Source: Chloroflexota bacterium (GTDB lineage Bacteria; Chloroflexota; Anaerolineae; JACRMK01). Taken from it: 5,380 bases of DNA. The stretch lies in the NCBI GenBank assembly GCA_016200765.1, contig JACQEC010000275.1:1-5380 (forward strand). Reading direction: 5' to 3'. The position numbers and the translations under genes were made by a program. The stretch's first letter is position 1; the number at the start of each line of letters is the position of its first letter. Under the pieces are notes generated by a model that saw only the letters and a list, made by a program, of their open reading frames with translations, did not search any database and was not told where the DNA came from. Shown in pieces: positions 1 to 5,343 of the stretch.

Positions 1-126
1 CTCTCACTGAAAGTTAAGGCTCAGCAAACCGCTAAATCGCTGTACCAAGTCAAAACCGATTTGTGGCGCGACTACCTGCGCGCCGAACTGCGTAGCCCCC
101 ACATTCCTGCCTTTCAGCCCATCTAA
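1..126 (+). CDS. C-terminal end of an unidentified protein (5' truncated by the window)
   Basis: The first reading frame is open from the window edge to a TAA at 124-126 and encodes 41 residues. The visible tail is lysine/arginine-rich with a likely helical stretch (AKSLYQVKTDLWRDYLRAEL), then ends in a proline-containing SPHIPAFQPI. It does not look like the usual C-terminus of RibF, TruB or RbfA, the genes often found upstream of rpsO, so I do not assign a function. It lies in the same orientation as rpsO, 59 bp upstream, with no hairpin terminator between them, so co-transcription is possible. The frame could also be open by chance, because only 42 codons are visible. Confidence 0.45.
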   Translation, partial: LSLKVKAQQTAKSLYQVKTDLWRDYLRAELRSPHIPAFQPI

Positions 127-171
127 GCGAAAGTCCTAAATACTTAGCAACGTCATCTGGTTGGTCAGTCT

Positions 172-180
172 AGAGGAGGA
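172..180 (+). promoter_or_regulatory. Shine-Dalgarno site of rpsO
   Basis: The purine run AGAGGAGGA ends five bases before the GTG at 186. This is a strong match to the 16S rRNA anti-SD sequence at good spacing, and it decides the GTG start. The rest of the 59-bp gap (127-171) shows no convincing -35/-10 pair, so the rpsO promoter may lie further upstream. Confidence 0.8.
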
Positions 181-185
181 TTGTT

Positions 186-455
186 GTGGCCTTAAAGGCA
201 TCCGAGAAGGAGACCATCATCCGGCAATATCATACCCATGACCAAGACACCGGCTCGCCCGAAGTGCAAATTGCGCTGTTGACGACCCGCATTAACCAGT
301 TGATCGAGCATCTGAAGGCGCACAAGCAGGATCACGGCTCGCGCTACGGTTTGCTCAAACTCGTCGGCCAGCGCCGCCGCCATCTGACCTACCTAAGCAA
401 GAAAGATGCGGCCCGTTACAAGGAGGTTATTGCTAAACTTGGGTTGCGCAAGTAG
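186..455 (+). CDS. rpsO: 30S ribosomal protein S15
   Basis: This encodes 89 residues, the standard length for bacterial S15, a primary binding protein of the 16S rRNA central domain in the 30S platform. The four-helix family pattern is intact: DTGSPEVQIALLTTRINQL at about 21-39, the RNA-binding HLKAHKQDHGSRYGLLKLVG block at 42-61, and QRRRHLTYL at 62-70. H42, D49 and S52 match the conserved 16S-contacting His/Asp/Ser of the family (41, 48, 51 without the initiator Met). The start is GTG, supported by the SD at 172-180; the next codons give the usual ALKASEKE-type N-terminus. It lies directly upstream of pnp, the conserved pairing in many bacteria, and is separated from it by an intrinsic terminator. 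S15 autoregulates through its mRNA leader in several species, but I cannot identify such a site here. The gene is complete. Confidence 0.98.
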   Translation: MALKASEKETIIRQYHTHDQDTGSPEVQIALLTTRINQLIEHLKAHKQDHGSRYGLLKLVGQRRRHLTYLSKKDAARYKEVIAKLGLRK

Positions 456-524
456 AACCCGGCAGTCGCTGTGTTTTCCCCGGTATGGGGTTTTCGTCTA
501 TTGTGGTTTTGGAGTAAAAAATTA

Positions 525-564
525 ACGAGTAGAGGAGAGCCTTTGCTCCTCTGCTCGTTTTTTT
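525..564 (+). terminator. Intrinsic terminator/attenuator between rpsO and pnp
   Basis: A 13-bp stem pairs 525-537 (ACGAGTAGAGGAG) with 546-558 (CTCCTCTGCTCGT). It has a single G-U wobble and an 8-nt loop at 538-545, and is followed by an uninterrupted T run at 558-564. An A run at 516-521 precedes it, so weak bidirectional function is possible. The position matches the rpsO-pnp attenuator known in E. coli. Because no consensus promoter is evident between it and pnp, it probably stops only part of the transcription, so that pnp is read at a lower level. Confidence 0.92.
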
Positions 565-596
565 ATGCGTCCCGGACGGCAGGAATTGGAGAATGC

Positions 597-614
597 ATCC
601 AACCCCGGTTGGAT
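597..614 (+). promoter_or_regulatory. Small palindromic hairpin in the pnp leader
   Basis: ATCCAACC and GGTTGGAT form perfect 8-bp arms separated by two bases. As RNA this would be a 7-bp stem with a 4-nt CCCG loop. It lies between the rpsO terminator and the SD-sequestering hairpin at 629-666. It may help make the pnp leader a structured RNA for ribonuclease processing, but that role is inferred. The palindrome itself is plain in the sequence. Confidence 0.4.
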
Positions 615-628
615 CCAGTTTCCAGTCC

Positions 629-666
629 CTGACTTCTGGGCTATTTTCGGTTGACACAGGAGTCAG
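629..666 (+). promoter_or_regulatory. Hairpin enclosing the pnp Shine-Dalgarno sequence
   Basis: CTGACTTCTG (629-638) pairs with CAGGAGTCAG (657-666) over 10 bp with one G-U pair, leaving an 18-nt loop. The right arm contains the CAGGAG ribosome-binding site (657-662) that serves the ATG at 669. When folded, the stem would hide the SD and abut the start codon, so pnp translation should depend on opening or cleaving it. In E. coli PNPase controls its own synthesis through an RNase III-cut leader stem. A related logic is plausible here but the structure differs. Confidence 0.55.
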
Positions 667-668
667 TG

Positions 669-2870
669 ATGGAAAAGAATTACGCCGCTAAGATCGGCGA
701 ACACGAAGTGCAAATCTCGACCGGCAAATTGGCCGGTCTCGCCGGCGGCGCAGTGACGGTGCGCCTCGGCGACACGTTGGTGCTGGTCACCGCCACTGCC
801 AGCAACGCCCCCCGCCCCGACATAGATTACTTCCCTCTGTCGGTTGAGTTTGAGGAAAGGCTGTACGCCGCCGGTAAAATCCCCGGCTCGTTCTTCCGCC
901 GCGAAGGGCGGCCCAGCGAAGCCGCCATTCTCGTCGCCCGCCTGATTGACCGCCCGCTCCGGCCGCTCTTCCCCAAGGATTTCCGCAACGACGTGCAGGT
1001 GGTGGCGACCACCATCTCCTACGATGGACAGCACTATCTGGACATTCCCGCCATCATCGGCGCGTCTGCCGCGCTCATGATCAGCGATGTCCCGTTTTAC
1101 GGCCCCATCGGCGCGGTGCGCGTCGGCCTGATAGACGGCCAGTTCGTGATGAACCCGACCGCGACCCAGATGGAGCAGTCGTCGCTTGACCTGCGAATCG
1201 CCGGCACGAAGGAAGCGATCCTGATGGTTGAAGCCGGGGCCAAAGAGGTGCCGGAAGACGTGATGCTGAAGGCGCTCAACGCGGGCCACGCGGCGATGCA
1301 AGACGTGATCGCGTTGCAGCTGCAGATGGCGCAGGAAGTCGGCAAGCCCAAGGTGAGCTACCCCTCCACTGCGTCCAAGAAAAGCATGCAGGAAACGGTG
1401 CATACCCAGATCGGCAGCCGTATCGCCGGCGTGCTGGCGCAGGGGCTGACGAAGGAAGCGCGGGAAGCCGCGCTGGACACCATCGAGGATGAACTGCGCG
1501 CCTCGCTGGCCGACCTCGACCCGGCGGAAGTGAAAGCCCACTTCGACGCGGCCATGAAGAAGGAAGTGCGCAACGCCGTTCTAAGCCGCGGCGTGCGCCC
1601 CGATGGCCGCGGCCTGAAGGAGATTCGCCCGATTAGCTGCGAGGTGGGGCTGTCGCCGCGCGCCCACGGCTCCGGCCTGTTTACGCGCGGGCAGACGCAG
1701 GTGCTCTCCATTGCCACGCTCGGCACGGTGGGCGAAGAGCAGTCGCTGGACGGTTTGCGCCCCGAAGATTCCAAGCGCTACATCCACCACTACAACTTCC
1801 CGCCGTTCAGCACCGGCGAAGCCTACCCGATGCGCGGCCCGCGCCGCCGCGAAATCGGCCACGGCGCGCTGGCCGAAACGGCTCTGCGCTCGGTGGTCCC
1901 CGATGAAAAAGAGTTCCCGTACACGGTGCGTGTCGTCTCCGAGGTGCTCTCGTCCAACGGCTCAACCTCGATGGGCTCGGTCTGCGCCAGCACGCTCGCG
2001 CTGATGGACGCCGGCGTTTCGATCAAGGCGCCGGTCAGCGGCATCGCCATGGGCCTGATCACCGACGAAGCCGGGCGCTATGCGGTGCTCTCGGACATTC
2101 AAGGCATGGAAGACGCGCTGGGCGACATGGACTTCAAGGTCGCCGGCACCGCCAAGGGTATCACCGCCCTGCAGATGGATATGAAGATCAAGGGACTGCG
2201 CCCCGACATCATGGAGCAAGCCCTGCGGCAGGCGCGCGAAGGCCGCCTGTTCATTCTGGACAAGATGCTGGCGGCCATTGCCAAGCCGCGCGAAGAGATG
2301 AGCCCGTACGCCCCGCGCGTGACGGTCATCCAGATTGACCCGGAGAAGATTGGCAAGGTCATCGGCCCCGGCGGCAAGACCATCCGCGGCATGATCGAGC
2401 AGTTTAACGTGAAGATTGACGTGGAAGATGACGGCTCGGTCTTCATCTCGTCGCCCGACGGCGGCGGCGCGGCGGCGGCGGTGGCGATGATTCGCGGCAT
2501 GACCGAGGACCCCAAGATTGGCGACATCTATACCGGCAAGGTCAGCCGCGTCGCGGACTTTGGCGCGTTTGTGGAAATCCTGCCGGGCGTGGATGGCATG
2601 GTGCATATCTCGCAGTTGGCCGATTACCGCGTCAACCGCGTCGAGGACATCGTGAAATTGGGCGATGAGCTGACGGTGATGGTTGTGGATATTGACCCCG
2701 CGGGCAAGATTCGCCTCTCCCGACAGGCGGTGCTGGCCGGTTGGACGGCCGAGCAGGCGCGCGACCATGACCGCAAGCCCGGCAGTGGCGGTGGGCGGGA
2801 TGGCGGGCGCAGTGGCGGGGGTGGCGGACGGCCACCCTTCCGCGGCGGCGACCGCGGTCCACGCCGGTAA
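669..2870 (+). CDS. pnp: Polyribonucleotide nucleotidyltransferase (PNPase)
   Basis: This phosphorolytic 3'-5' exoribonuclease degrades RNA to nucleoside diphosphates and works in cytoplasmic mRNA decay, often in a degradosome. The product is 733 residues. Domains in order: first RNase PH core (about 10-225, with the conserved FFRREGRPSE at 75-84), an all-helical linker (about 235-300), second RNase PH core (about 310-540, with RYIHHYNFPPFSTGE at 370-384 and SSNGSTSMGS at 428-437), KH domain (about 548-610, GPGG loop at 566-569) and S1 domain (about 617-686). D482, D488 and K490 match the metal-binding Asp/Asp/Lys of the E. coli enzyme, so it should be active. The tail from about 702 is glycine/arginine-rich (GGRDGGRSGGGGG). 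ATG 669 is chosen because the SD CAGGAG ends six bases upstream; an in-frame TTG at 651 lies upstream of that SD, and GTG 666 is too close to it. It follows rpsO as in many bacteria. Confidence 0.98.
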   Translation: MEKNYAAKIGEHEVQISTGKLAGLAGGAVTVRLGDTLVLVTATASNAPRPDIDYFPLSVEFEERLYAAGKIPGSFFRREGRPSEAAILVARLIDRPLRPLFPKDFRNDVQVVATTISYDGQHYLDIPAIIGASAALMISDVPFYGPIGAVRVGLIDGQFVMNPTATQMEQSSLDLRIAGTKEAILMVEAGAKEVPEDVMLKALNAGHAAMQDVIALQLQMAQEVGKPKVSYPSTASKKSMQETVHTQIGSRIAGVLAQGLTKEAREAALDTIEDELRASLADLDPAEVKAHFDAAMKKEVRNAVLSRGVRPDGRGLKEIRPISCEVGLSPRAHGSGLFTRGQTQVLSIATLGTVGEEQSLDGLRPEDSKRYIHHYNFPPFSTGEAYPMRGPRRREIGHGALAETALRSVVPDEKEFPYTVRVVSEVLSSNGSTSMGSVCASTLALMDAGVSIKAPVSGIAMGLITDEAGRYAVLSDIQGMEDALGDMDFKVAGTAKGITALQMDMKIKGLRPDIMEQALRQAREGRLFILDKMLAAIAKPREEMSPYAPRVTVIQIDPEKIGKVIGPGGKTIRGMIEQFNVKIDVEDDGSVFISSPDGGGAAAAVAMIRGMTEDPKIGDIYTGKVSRVADFGAFVEILPGVDGMVHISQLADYRVNRVEDIVKLGDELTVMVVDIDPAGKIRLSRQAVLAGWTAEQARDHDRKPGSGGGRDGGRSGGGGGRPPFRGGDRGPRR

Positions 2871-2895
2871 AAGAGTCAGGTCTGCCTGAATCAAT

Positions 2896-2930
2896 CCCGA
2901 GGGCGCAGATAATCTGCGCCCTCGGGTTGT
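2896..2930 (+). terminator. GC-rich hairpin downstream of pnp, probable terminator
   Basis: Arms 2896-2910 (CCCGAGGGCGCAGAT) and 2912-2926 are perfect 15-bp complements around a single central A, beginning 25 bp after the pnp stop. The run after the stem (TTGTG) is a poor U-tract. It could therefore be a weak or factor-assisted terminator, or a 3'-end stabiliser against exonucleases, and being symmetrical it would fold on either strand. The hairpin is certain; how efficiently it terminates is not. Confidence 0.7.
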
Positions 2931-3163
2931 GCGCCGGATAGGAACTTTGGGCCATGTCGCGGCGTTTAGGCTGATGGTAGAATGAGGGCGCGCGGGGCAG
3001 GGGTGAAGCCGAGGCAAGGGGTTATCTGCGCCGGCGTCACCTTTGCGCCTTTCGCTTCGTCCCGCATAGCGCGGCTTATGGGTGAGATGGGTTGTGTGTG
3101 CCGAAGCAATCTCCTTTGCAACGTGACGATATTCTGAGCTTGGATGCGGGACGCGCTCGTGCT

Positions 3164-3193
3164 TTGACAGTGAGATGTGTCTCAGGCTATAAT
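3164..3193 (+). promoter_or_regulatory. Consensus housekeeping-sigma promoter for the secreted-protein gene
   Basis: A perfect TTGACA (3164-3169) and a perfect TATAAT (3188-3193) are separated by 18 bp. Transcription would begin near 3200-3202, leaving about 230 nt of leader before the ATG at 3430. The perfect match predicts high basal strength. An inverted repeat lies in the spacer (see 3171-3184). Confidence 0.75.
3171..3184. promoter_or_regulatory. Inverted repeat in the promoter spacer, candidate operator
   Basis: TGAGA-TGTG-TCTCA is a 5-bp inverted repeat with a 4-bp centre, lying wholly between the -35 and -10 hexamers. A dimeric repressor bound here would block polymerase. There is no adjacent regulator gene and no second copy was seen, so the operator role is only a suggestion; arms this short can occur by chance. 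Confidence 0.25.
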
Positions 3194-3199
3194 CACGGT

Positions 3200-3429
3200 T
3201 GAGCAGTTCCGCATAAGCGCACGATGAAACAGGGGGCGAAGGCGGGGCATTCAGGTTGCGTTGGATGAACACGGCTCGTGCTCTGTGTTTCGCCCCTCAC
3301 CTCGTTGGATAACCCACTAAATCTTCCCGAAAGGAGGCCATGCGAACTCACATCACCCTATAGACTGAACCCCGGACGAGAAATTTAACGATGTTGCCTT
3401 ATTTACGCCCAAGGAGATAGAGTACTTTA
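3200..3429 (+). promoter_or_regulatory. Long structured 5' leader of the secreted-protein gene
   Basis: From the predicted transcription start to the ATG there are about 230 nt. GGGGCGAA (3233-3240) can pair with TTCGCCCC (3289-3296), enclosing a smaller AACAC/GTGTT stem (3268-3272 with 3285-3289). A very strong SD, AAAGGAGG (3330-3337), sits two bases before an ATG at 3340 that opens a seven-codon frame (MRTHITL, stop 3361-3363). That SD can itself fold onto CTTCC (3323-3327). No known riboswitch class was recognised. The leader could be cis-regulatory, but this is inferred from its length and pairing potential alone. Confidence 0.35.
3411..3416 (+). promoter_or_regulatory. Shine-Dalgarno site of the secreted-protein gene, long spacing
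   Basis: AAGGAG is the only SD-like run before the ATG at 3430 and lies 13 bases from it, longer than the usual 5-9. An in-frame TAG at 3418-3420 rules out an earlier start. The signal peptide begins exactly at 3430, so the start is sound even though the spacing is loose. Confidence 0.6.
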
Positions 3430-5019
3430 ATGAAAAAAATCGCAAGTTTCACAGTTAAGAGCCTGCTGTTGATCGCGCTGGCGCTGATGTTTGTGGTGGC
3501 GCTGGACAACGGCAGTGAGTCGGCCTCCGCGCAAGGCCCCGATGGCGCGACCGTCGGCCGCTCCGAGAAGCACGACGTTTCAGCCGCCCTGCGCACCATC
3601 GCGCCGGTTCGCGTGCAGGCTCAGAAGTTCGAGCGCGAAAACCCGATGGCACCCGTCCGCCTGCAGAAGGAAGGCGCTGATGAGGCCCTGCAGACCGCGG
3701 CCCCGTCCGGCGCGATGCCCGCGCCCATTGCCAACTTCGCCGGCGTCAACACGGCGGGCAGTGGTTGCACTTGCTACCCGCCCGACACCAACCTTGATGT
3801 CAGCGCGACGCAGGTCTTCCAGACCGTCAACCTTGCCTTCGAAATCTGGGACAAGGCTGGCAACGTTCTGTATGGCCCCGCCCACAACAACACCATCTGG
3901 AGCGGCTTCGGCGGCACGTGCGAAACCCAGAACAACGGCGACCCGGTGGTCAAGTATGACCGCATGGCGAACCGCTGGGTGTTTATGCAGTTCGGCCAGT
4001 TGAGCGCGCCCTACAACCTGTGCCTGGCCGTCAGCCAGACGAGCGACGCGCTCGGCGCGTGGTATCGCTACTCGTTCGTCGTCAGCAGCAACCAACTGCC
4101 GGACTATCCGAAACTAGCCGTGTGGCCTGACGGCTACTATGTCAGCATCAACGCCTTCACCAACGGCGCCACCTGGGCCGGCCCCAAGCCGTATGTCTTT
4201 GACCGCGCTTCCATGCTGAACGGCGCGGCCGCGACCTTCCAGACCTTCACCTCGCTGGGCAGCACGCACGCCCCACAATTGCCCTCCGATCTGGATGGCG
4301 TCACGCCACCGCCTGCCGGCGCGCCGAACTACTTCGTAGAATTCGGCAACCCGCAGAAGTGGTACGCGTTCCACGTGGACTGGGCGAACTCGGCCAACTC
4401 CACCTTCACCAACTATGCCAGCACCAGCGTGGCCACGTTCAGGATAATCTGCGCAAACACCCGCTCGTGCATCGCCCAGCCCGGCACCACGGTCAAGTTG
4501 GACGCGATTGGCGACCGCTTGATGTACCGGTTGTCGTATCGCAACTTTGGCACCTATGAGTCGCTGGTCGCCAACCACACCGTGCAGGTTAGCCGCGGCG
4601 TGGCCGGCGTGCGCTGGTATGAGTTCCGCAACCCATCGGCGCCAACCGTCTTCCAGCAAGCCACGTACTCACCCGACGACAACGCGCGCTGGATGGGCAG
4701 TATCGCGCAGGACAAGCAGGGCAACATGGCCCTCGGCTACAGCGTGTCCAGTAAGACGAATAACGTGTTCCCGTCTATTCGCTACGCTGGCCGCCTCGCG
4801 ACCGACCCACTGAACCAGTTATCGCAAGCCGAGACAACCCTCATCGCGGGCACCGGCTCGCAGACTGGCAGCGCCGACCGCTGGGGCGACTACTCGGCCA
4901 TGCAGGTTGACCCAACGGACGACTGCACTTTCTGGTACACCACCGAATACTACATCACCACCGCCAGCGTCAATTGGCAGACCCGCATCGGCTCGTTCAA
5001 ATTCCCCGGCTGCAATTAG
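3430..5019 (+). CDS. Secreted protein of unknown function, probably beta-propeller-like
   Basis: The product has 529 residues and a clear Sec signal peptide: basic MKK start, hydrophobic core SLLLIALALMFVVAL (11-25), and an A-S-A signal peptidase I site with cleavage likely after A34. A linker of about 60 residues rich in Ala, Pro and charged residues follows, then a folded region from about 100 to the end. Spaced, blade-like aromatic/aspartate motifs include PPDTNLDVSATQVFQTVN (117-134), GDPVVKYDRMANRWVFMQF (170-188), DYPKLAVWPDGYYVSIN (225-241), WMGSIAQDKQGNMALGYS (421-438) and RWGDYSAMQVDPTDDCTFWY (484-503). All eight cysteines (113, 115, 164, 198, 341, 347, 499, 528) lie in the exported part, which fits disulfides. 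There is no C-terminal anchor, sorting signal or extra repeat domain; it ends at FPGCN. Similar unnamed exported proteins occur in environmental bacteria, by recollection only. No catalytic motif was recognised. It is transcribed alone from its own promoter. Confidence 0.9.
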   Translation: MKKIASFTVKSLLLIALALMFVVALDNGSESASAQGPDGATVGRSEKHDVSAALRTIAPVRVQAQKFERENPMAPVRLQKEGADEALQTAAPSGAMPAPIANFAGVNTAGSGCTCYPPDTNLDVSATQVFQTVNLAFEIWDKAGNVLYGPAHNNTIWSGFGGTCETQNNGDPVVKYDRMANRWVFMQFGQLSAPYNLCLAVSQTSDALGAWYRYSFVVSSNQLPDYPKLAVWPDGYYVSINAFTNGATWAGPKPYVFDRASMLNGAAATFQTFTSLGSTHAPQLPSDLDGVTPPPAGAPNYFVEFGNPQKWYAFHVDWANSANSTFTNYASTSVATFRIICANTRSCIAQPGTTVKLDAIGDRLMYRLSYRNFGTYESLVANHTVQVSRGVAGVRWYEFRNPSAPTVFQQATYSPDDNARWMGSIAQDKQGNMALGYSVSSKTNNVFPSIRYAGRLATDPLNQLSQAETTLIAGTGSQTGSADRWGDYSAMQVDPTDDCTFWYTTEYYITTASVNWQTRIGSFKFPGCN

Positions 5020-5079
5020 GGGAGTGTTGATAAGTTAGCAAGGCACGGGGTTACACTCTGTGTCTTGAAGGTAGGAAGC

Positions 5080-5118
5080 ACAAGCCCGACCTTGATACAA
5101 GGTCGGGCTTGTTGTTTG
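5080..5118 (+). terminator. Intrinsic terminator of the secreted-protein gene
   Basis: Arms 5080-5094 (ACAAGCCCGACCTTG) and 5098-5112 pair perfectly over 15 bp with an ATA loop. A T-rich but interrupted tail (TTGTTGTTTG) follows. It begins 60 bp after the stop codon at 5017-5019. The stem is very stable and the position is right for ending the upstream unit. It can also fold on the opposite strand, where no T run follows. Confidence 0.85.
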
Positions 5119-5119
5119 C

Positions 5120-5143
5120 TATCGTCTGGGGAGCAGGCTTCAG
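5120..5143 (+). repeat. Interspersed repeat, direct copy 1
   Basis: The 24-bp unit begins TATCGTCTGGGGA and ends GCAGGCTTCAG. It matches the copy at 5218-5241 at 22 of 24 positions (C/T and G/A changes), and its last 11 bases are repeated inverted at 5197-5207. It starts immediately after the terminator. Confidence 0.7.
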
Positions 5144-5196
5144 ATGGAAGGGCACAGCGCCTGATTTCCGAAATCGAGCGGCGCATAGTTGTCCGA

Positions 5197-5213
5197 CTGA
5201 AGCCTGCCCTCCC
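5197..5213 (-). repeat. Interspersed repeat, inverted copy
   Basis: CTGAAGCCTGC (5197-5207) is the exact complement of the GCAGGCTTCAG core found at 5133-5143 and 5231-5241, and is followed by CCTCCC, which resembles the complement of the G-rich part of copy 1. As RNA or single-stranded DNA it could pair with either direct copy over 11 bp (loops of 53 and 23 nt). Confidence 0.7.
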
Positions 5214-5217
5214 GCGT

Positions 5218-5241
5218 TATCGTTTGGAGAGCAGGCTTCAG
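5218..5241 (+). repeat. Interspersed repeat, direct copy 2
   Basis: TATCGTTTGGAGA followed by GCAGGCTTCAG is a second copy, 98 bp after the first, with two substitutions. With the inverted copy at 5197-5207 it makes an 11-bp stem with a 23-nt loop, the general form of REP-type palindromic units. Confidence 0.7.
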
Positions 5242-5322
5242 CCCAATGGCATTAAGTTAAGCGGTGAGCCGCCGGCGATAGCGCTGATGACGCAGACTGC
5301 GCGAATGTTTCAGGACCCGACG

Positions 5323-5343
5323 CGGGAGGTGACGCCCCTCCCG
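5323..5343. repeat. Hairpin-forming inverted repeat near the right edge
   Basis: CGGGAGG (5323-5329) and CCTCCCG (5337-5343) form a perfect 7-bp stem with a 7-nt loop. No T run follows on the plus strand, so it is unlikely to be an intrinsic terminator. It may belong to the same repeat cluster as the units at 5120-5241. Confidence 0.4.

Larger units (their letters stand above)
2871..3429. other. 559-bp non-coding region between pnp and the secreted-protein gene
   Basis: No convincing gene is present on either strand. The long minus-strand frame that crosses it is antisense to pnp. It holds the pnp 3' hairpin, a possible extended -10 (TGGTAGAAT, 2975-2983) without a clear -35, the consensus promoter at 3164-3193, and the leader to 3429. 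A 10-bp inverted repeat, CGTCCCGCAT (3058-3067) and ATGCGGGACG (3144-3153), brackets 76 bp just upstream of the consensus promoter. A short direct repeat ATGGGT-GAG-ATGGGT lies at 3078-3092. Confidence 0.7.

Noticed and set aside
479..494. CCCC-GGTAT-GGGG hairpin followed by TTTT just after rpsO
   Set aside because: The stem is only four pairs; the 13-bp stem with seven T residues at 525-564 is a far better terminator.
651..656. Perfect TTGACA before pnp, as a -35 box
   Set aside because: No -10-like sequence is found 16-19 bp downstream, and transcription from it would start inside the pnp coding region.
433..657. Minus-strand 74-codon frame across the rpsO-pnp gap
   Set aside because: It covers the terminator and leader hairpins, and its product resembles nothing recognisable.
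651..668. TTG at 651 or GTG at 666 as the pnp start
   Set aside because: TTG 651 lies upstream of the SD (657-662), and GTG 666 leaves only three bases after it. ATG 669 has proper spacing and gives the expected N-terminus.
663..1541. Minus-strand open frame of 292 codons
   Set aside because: It is antisense to the first PNPase core and arises from the GC bias at third codon positions of pnp; it has no SD site and no protein-like motifs.
1962..3272. Minus-strand open frame of 436 codons
   Set aside because: It lies mostly antisense to pnp, whose product is conserved along its full length. The translation is His/Arg/Ala-rich shadow sequence without any recognisable domain, and it also crosses the terminator hairpin and the promoter.
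5017..5019. Read-through or recoding of the TAG stop of the secreted-protein gene
   Set aside because: The FPGCN end looks natural. The downstream translation does not continue the protein's character and runs through a terminator hairpin and repeats.
5120..5241. CRISPR array
   Set aside because: There are only two direct copies with 74 bp between them and an inverted copy inside, and no cas genes or regular spacers.
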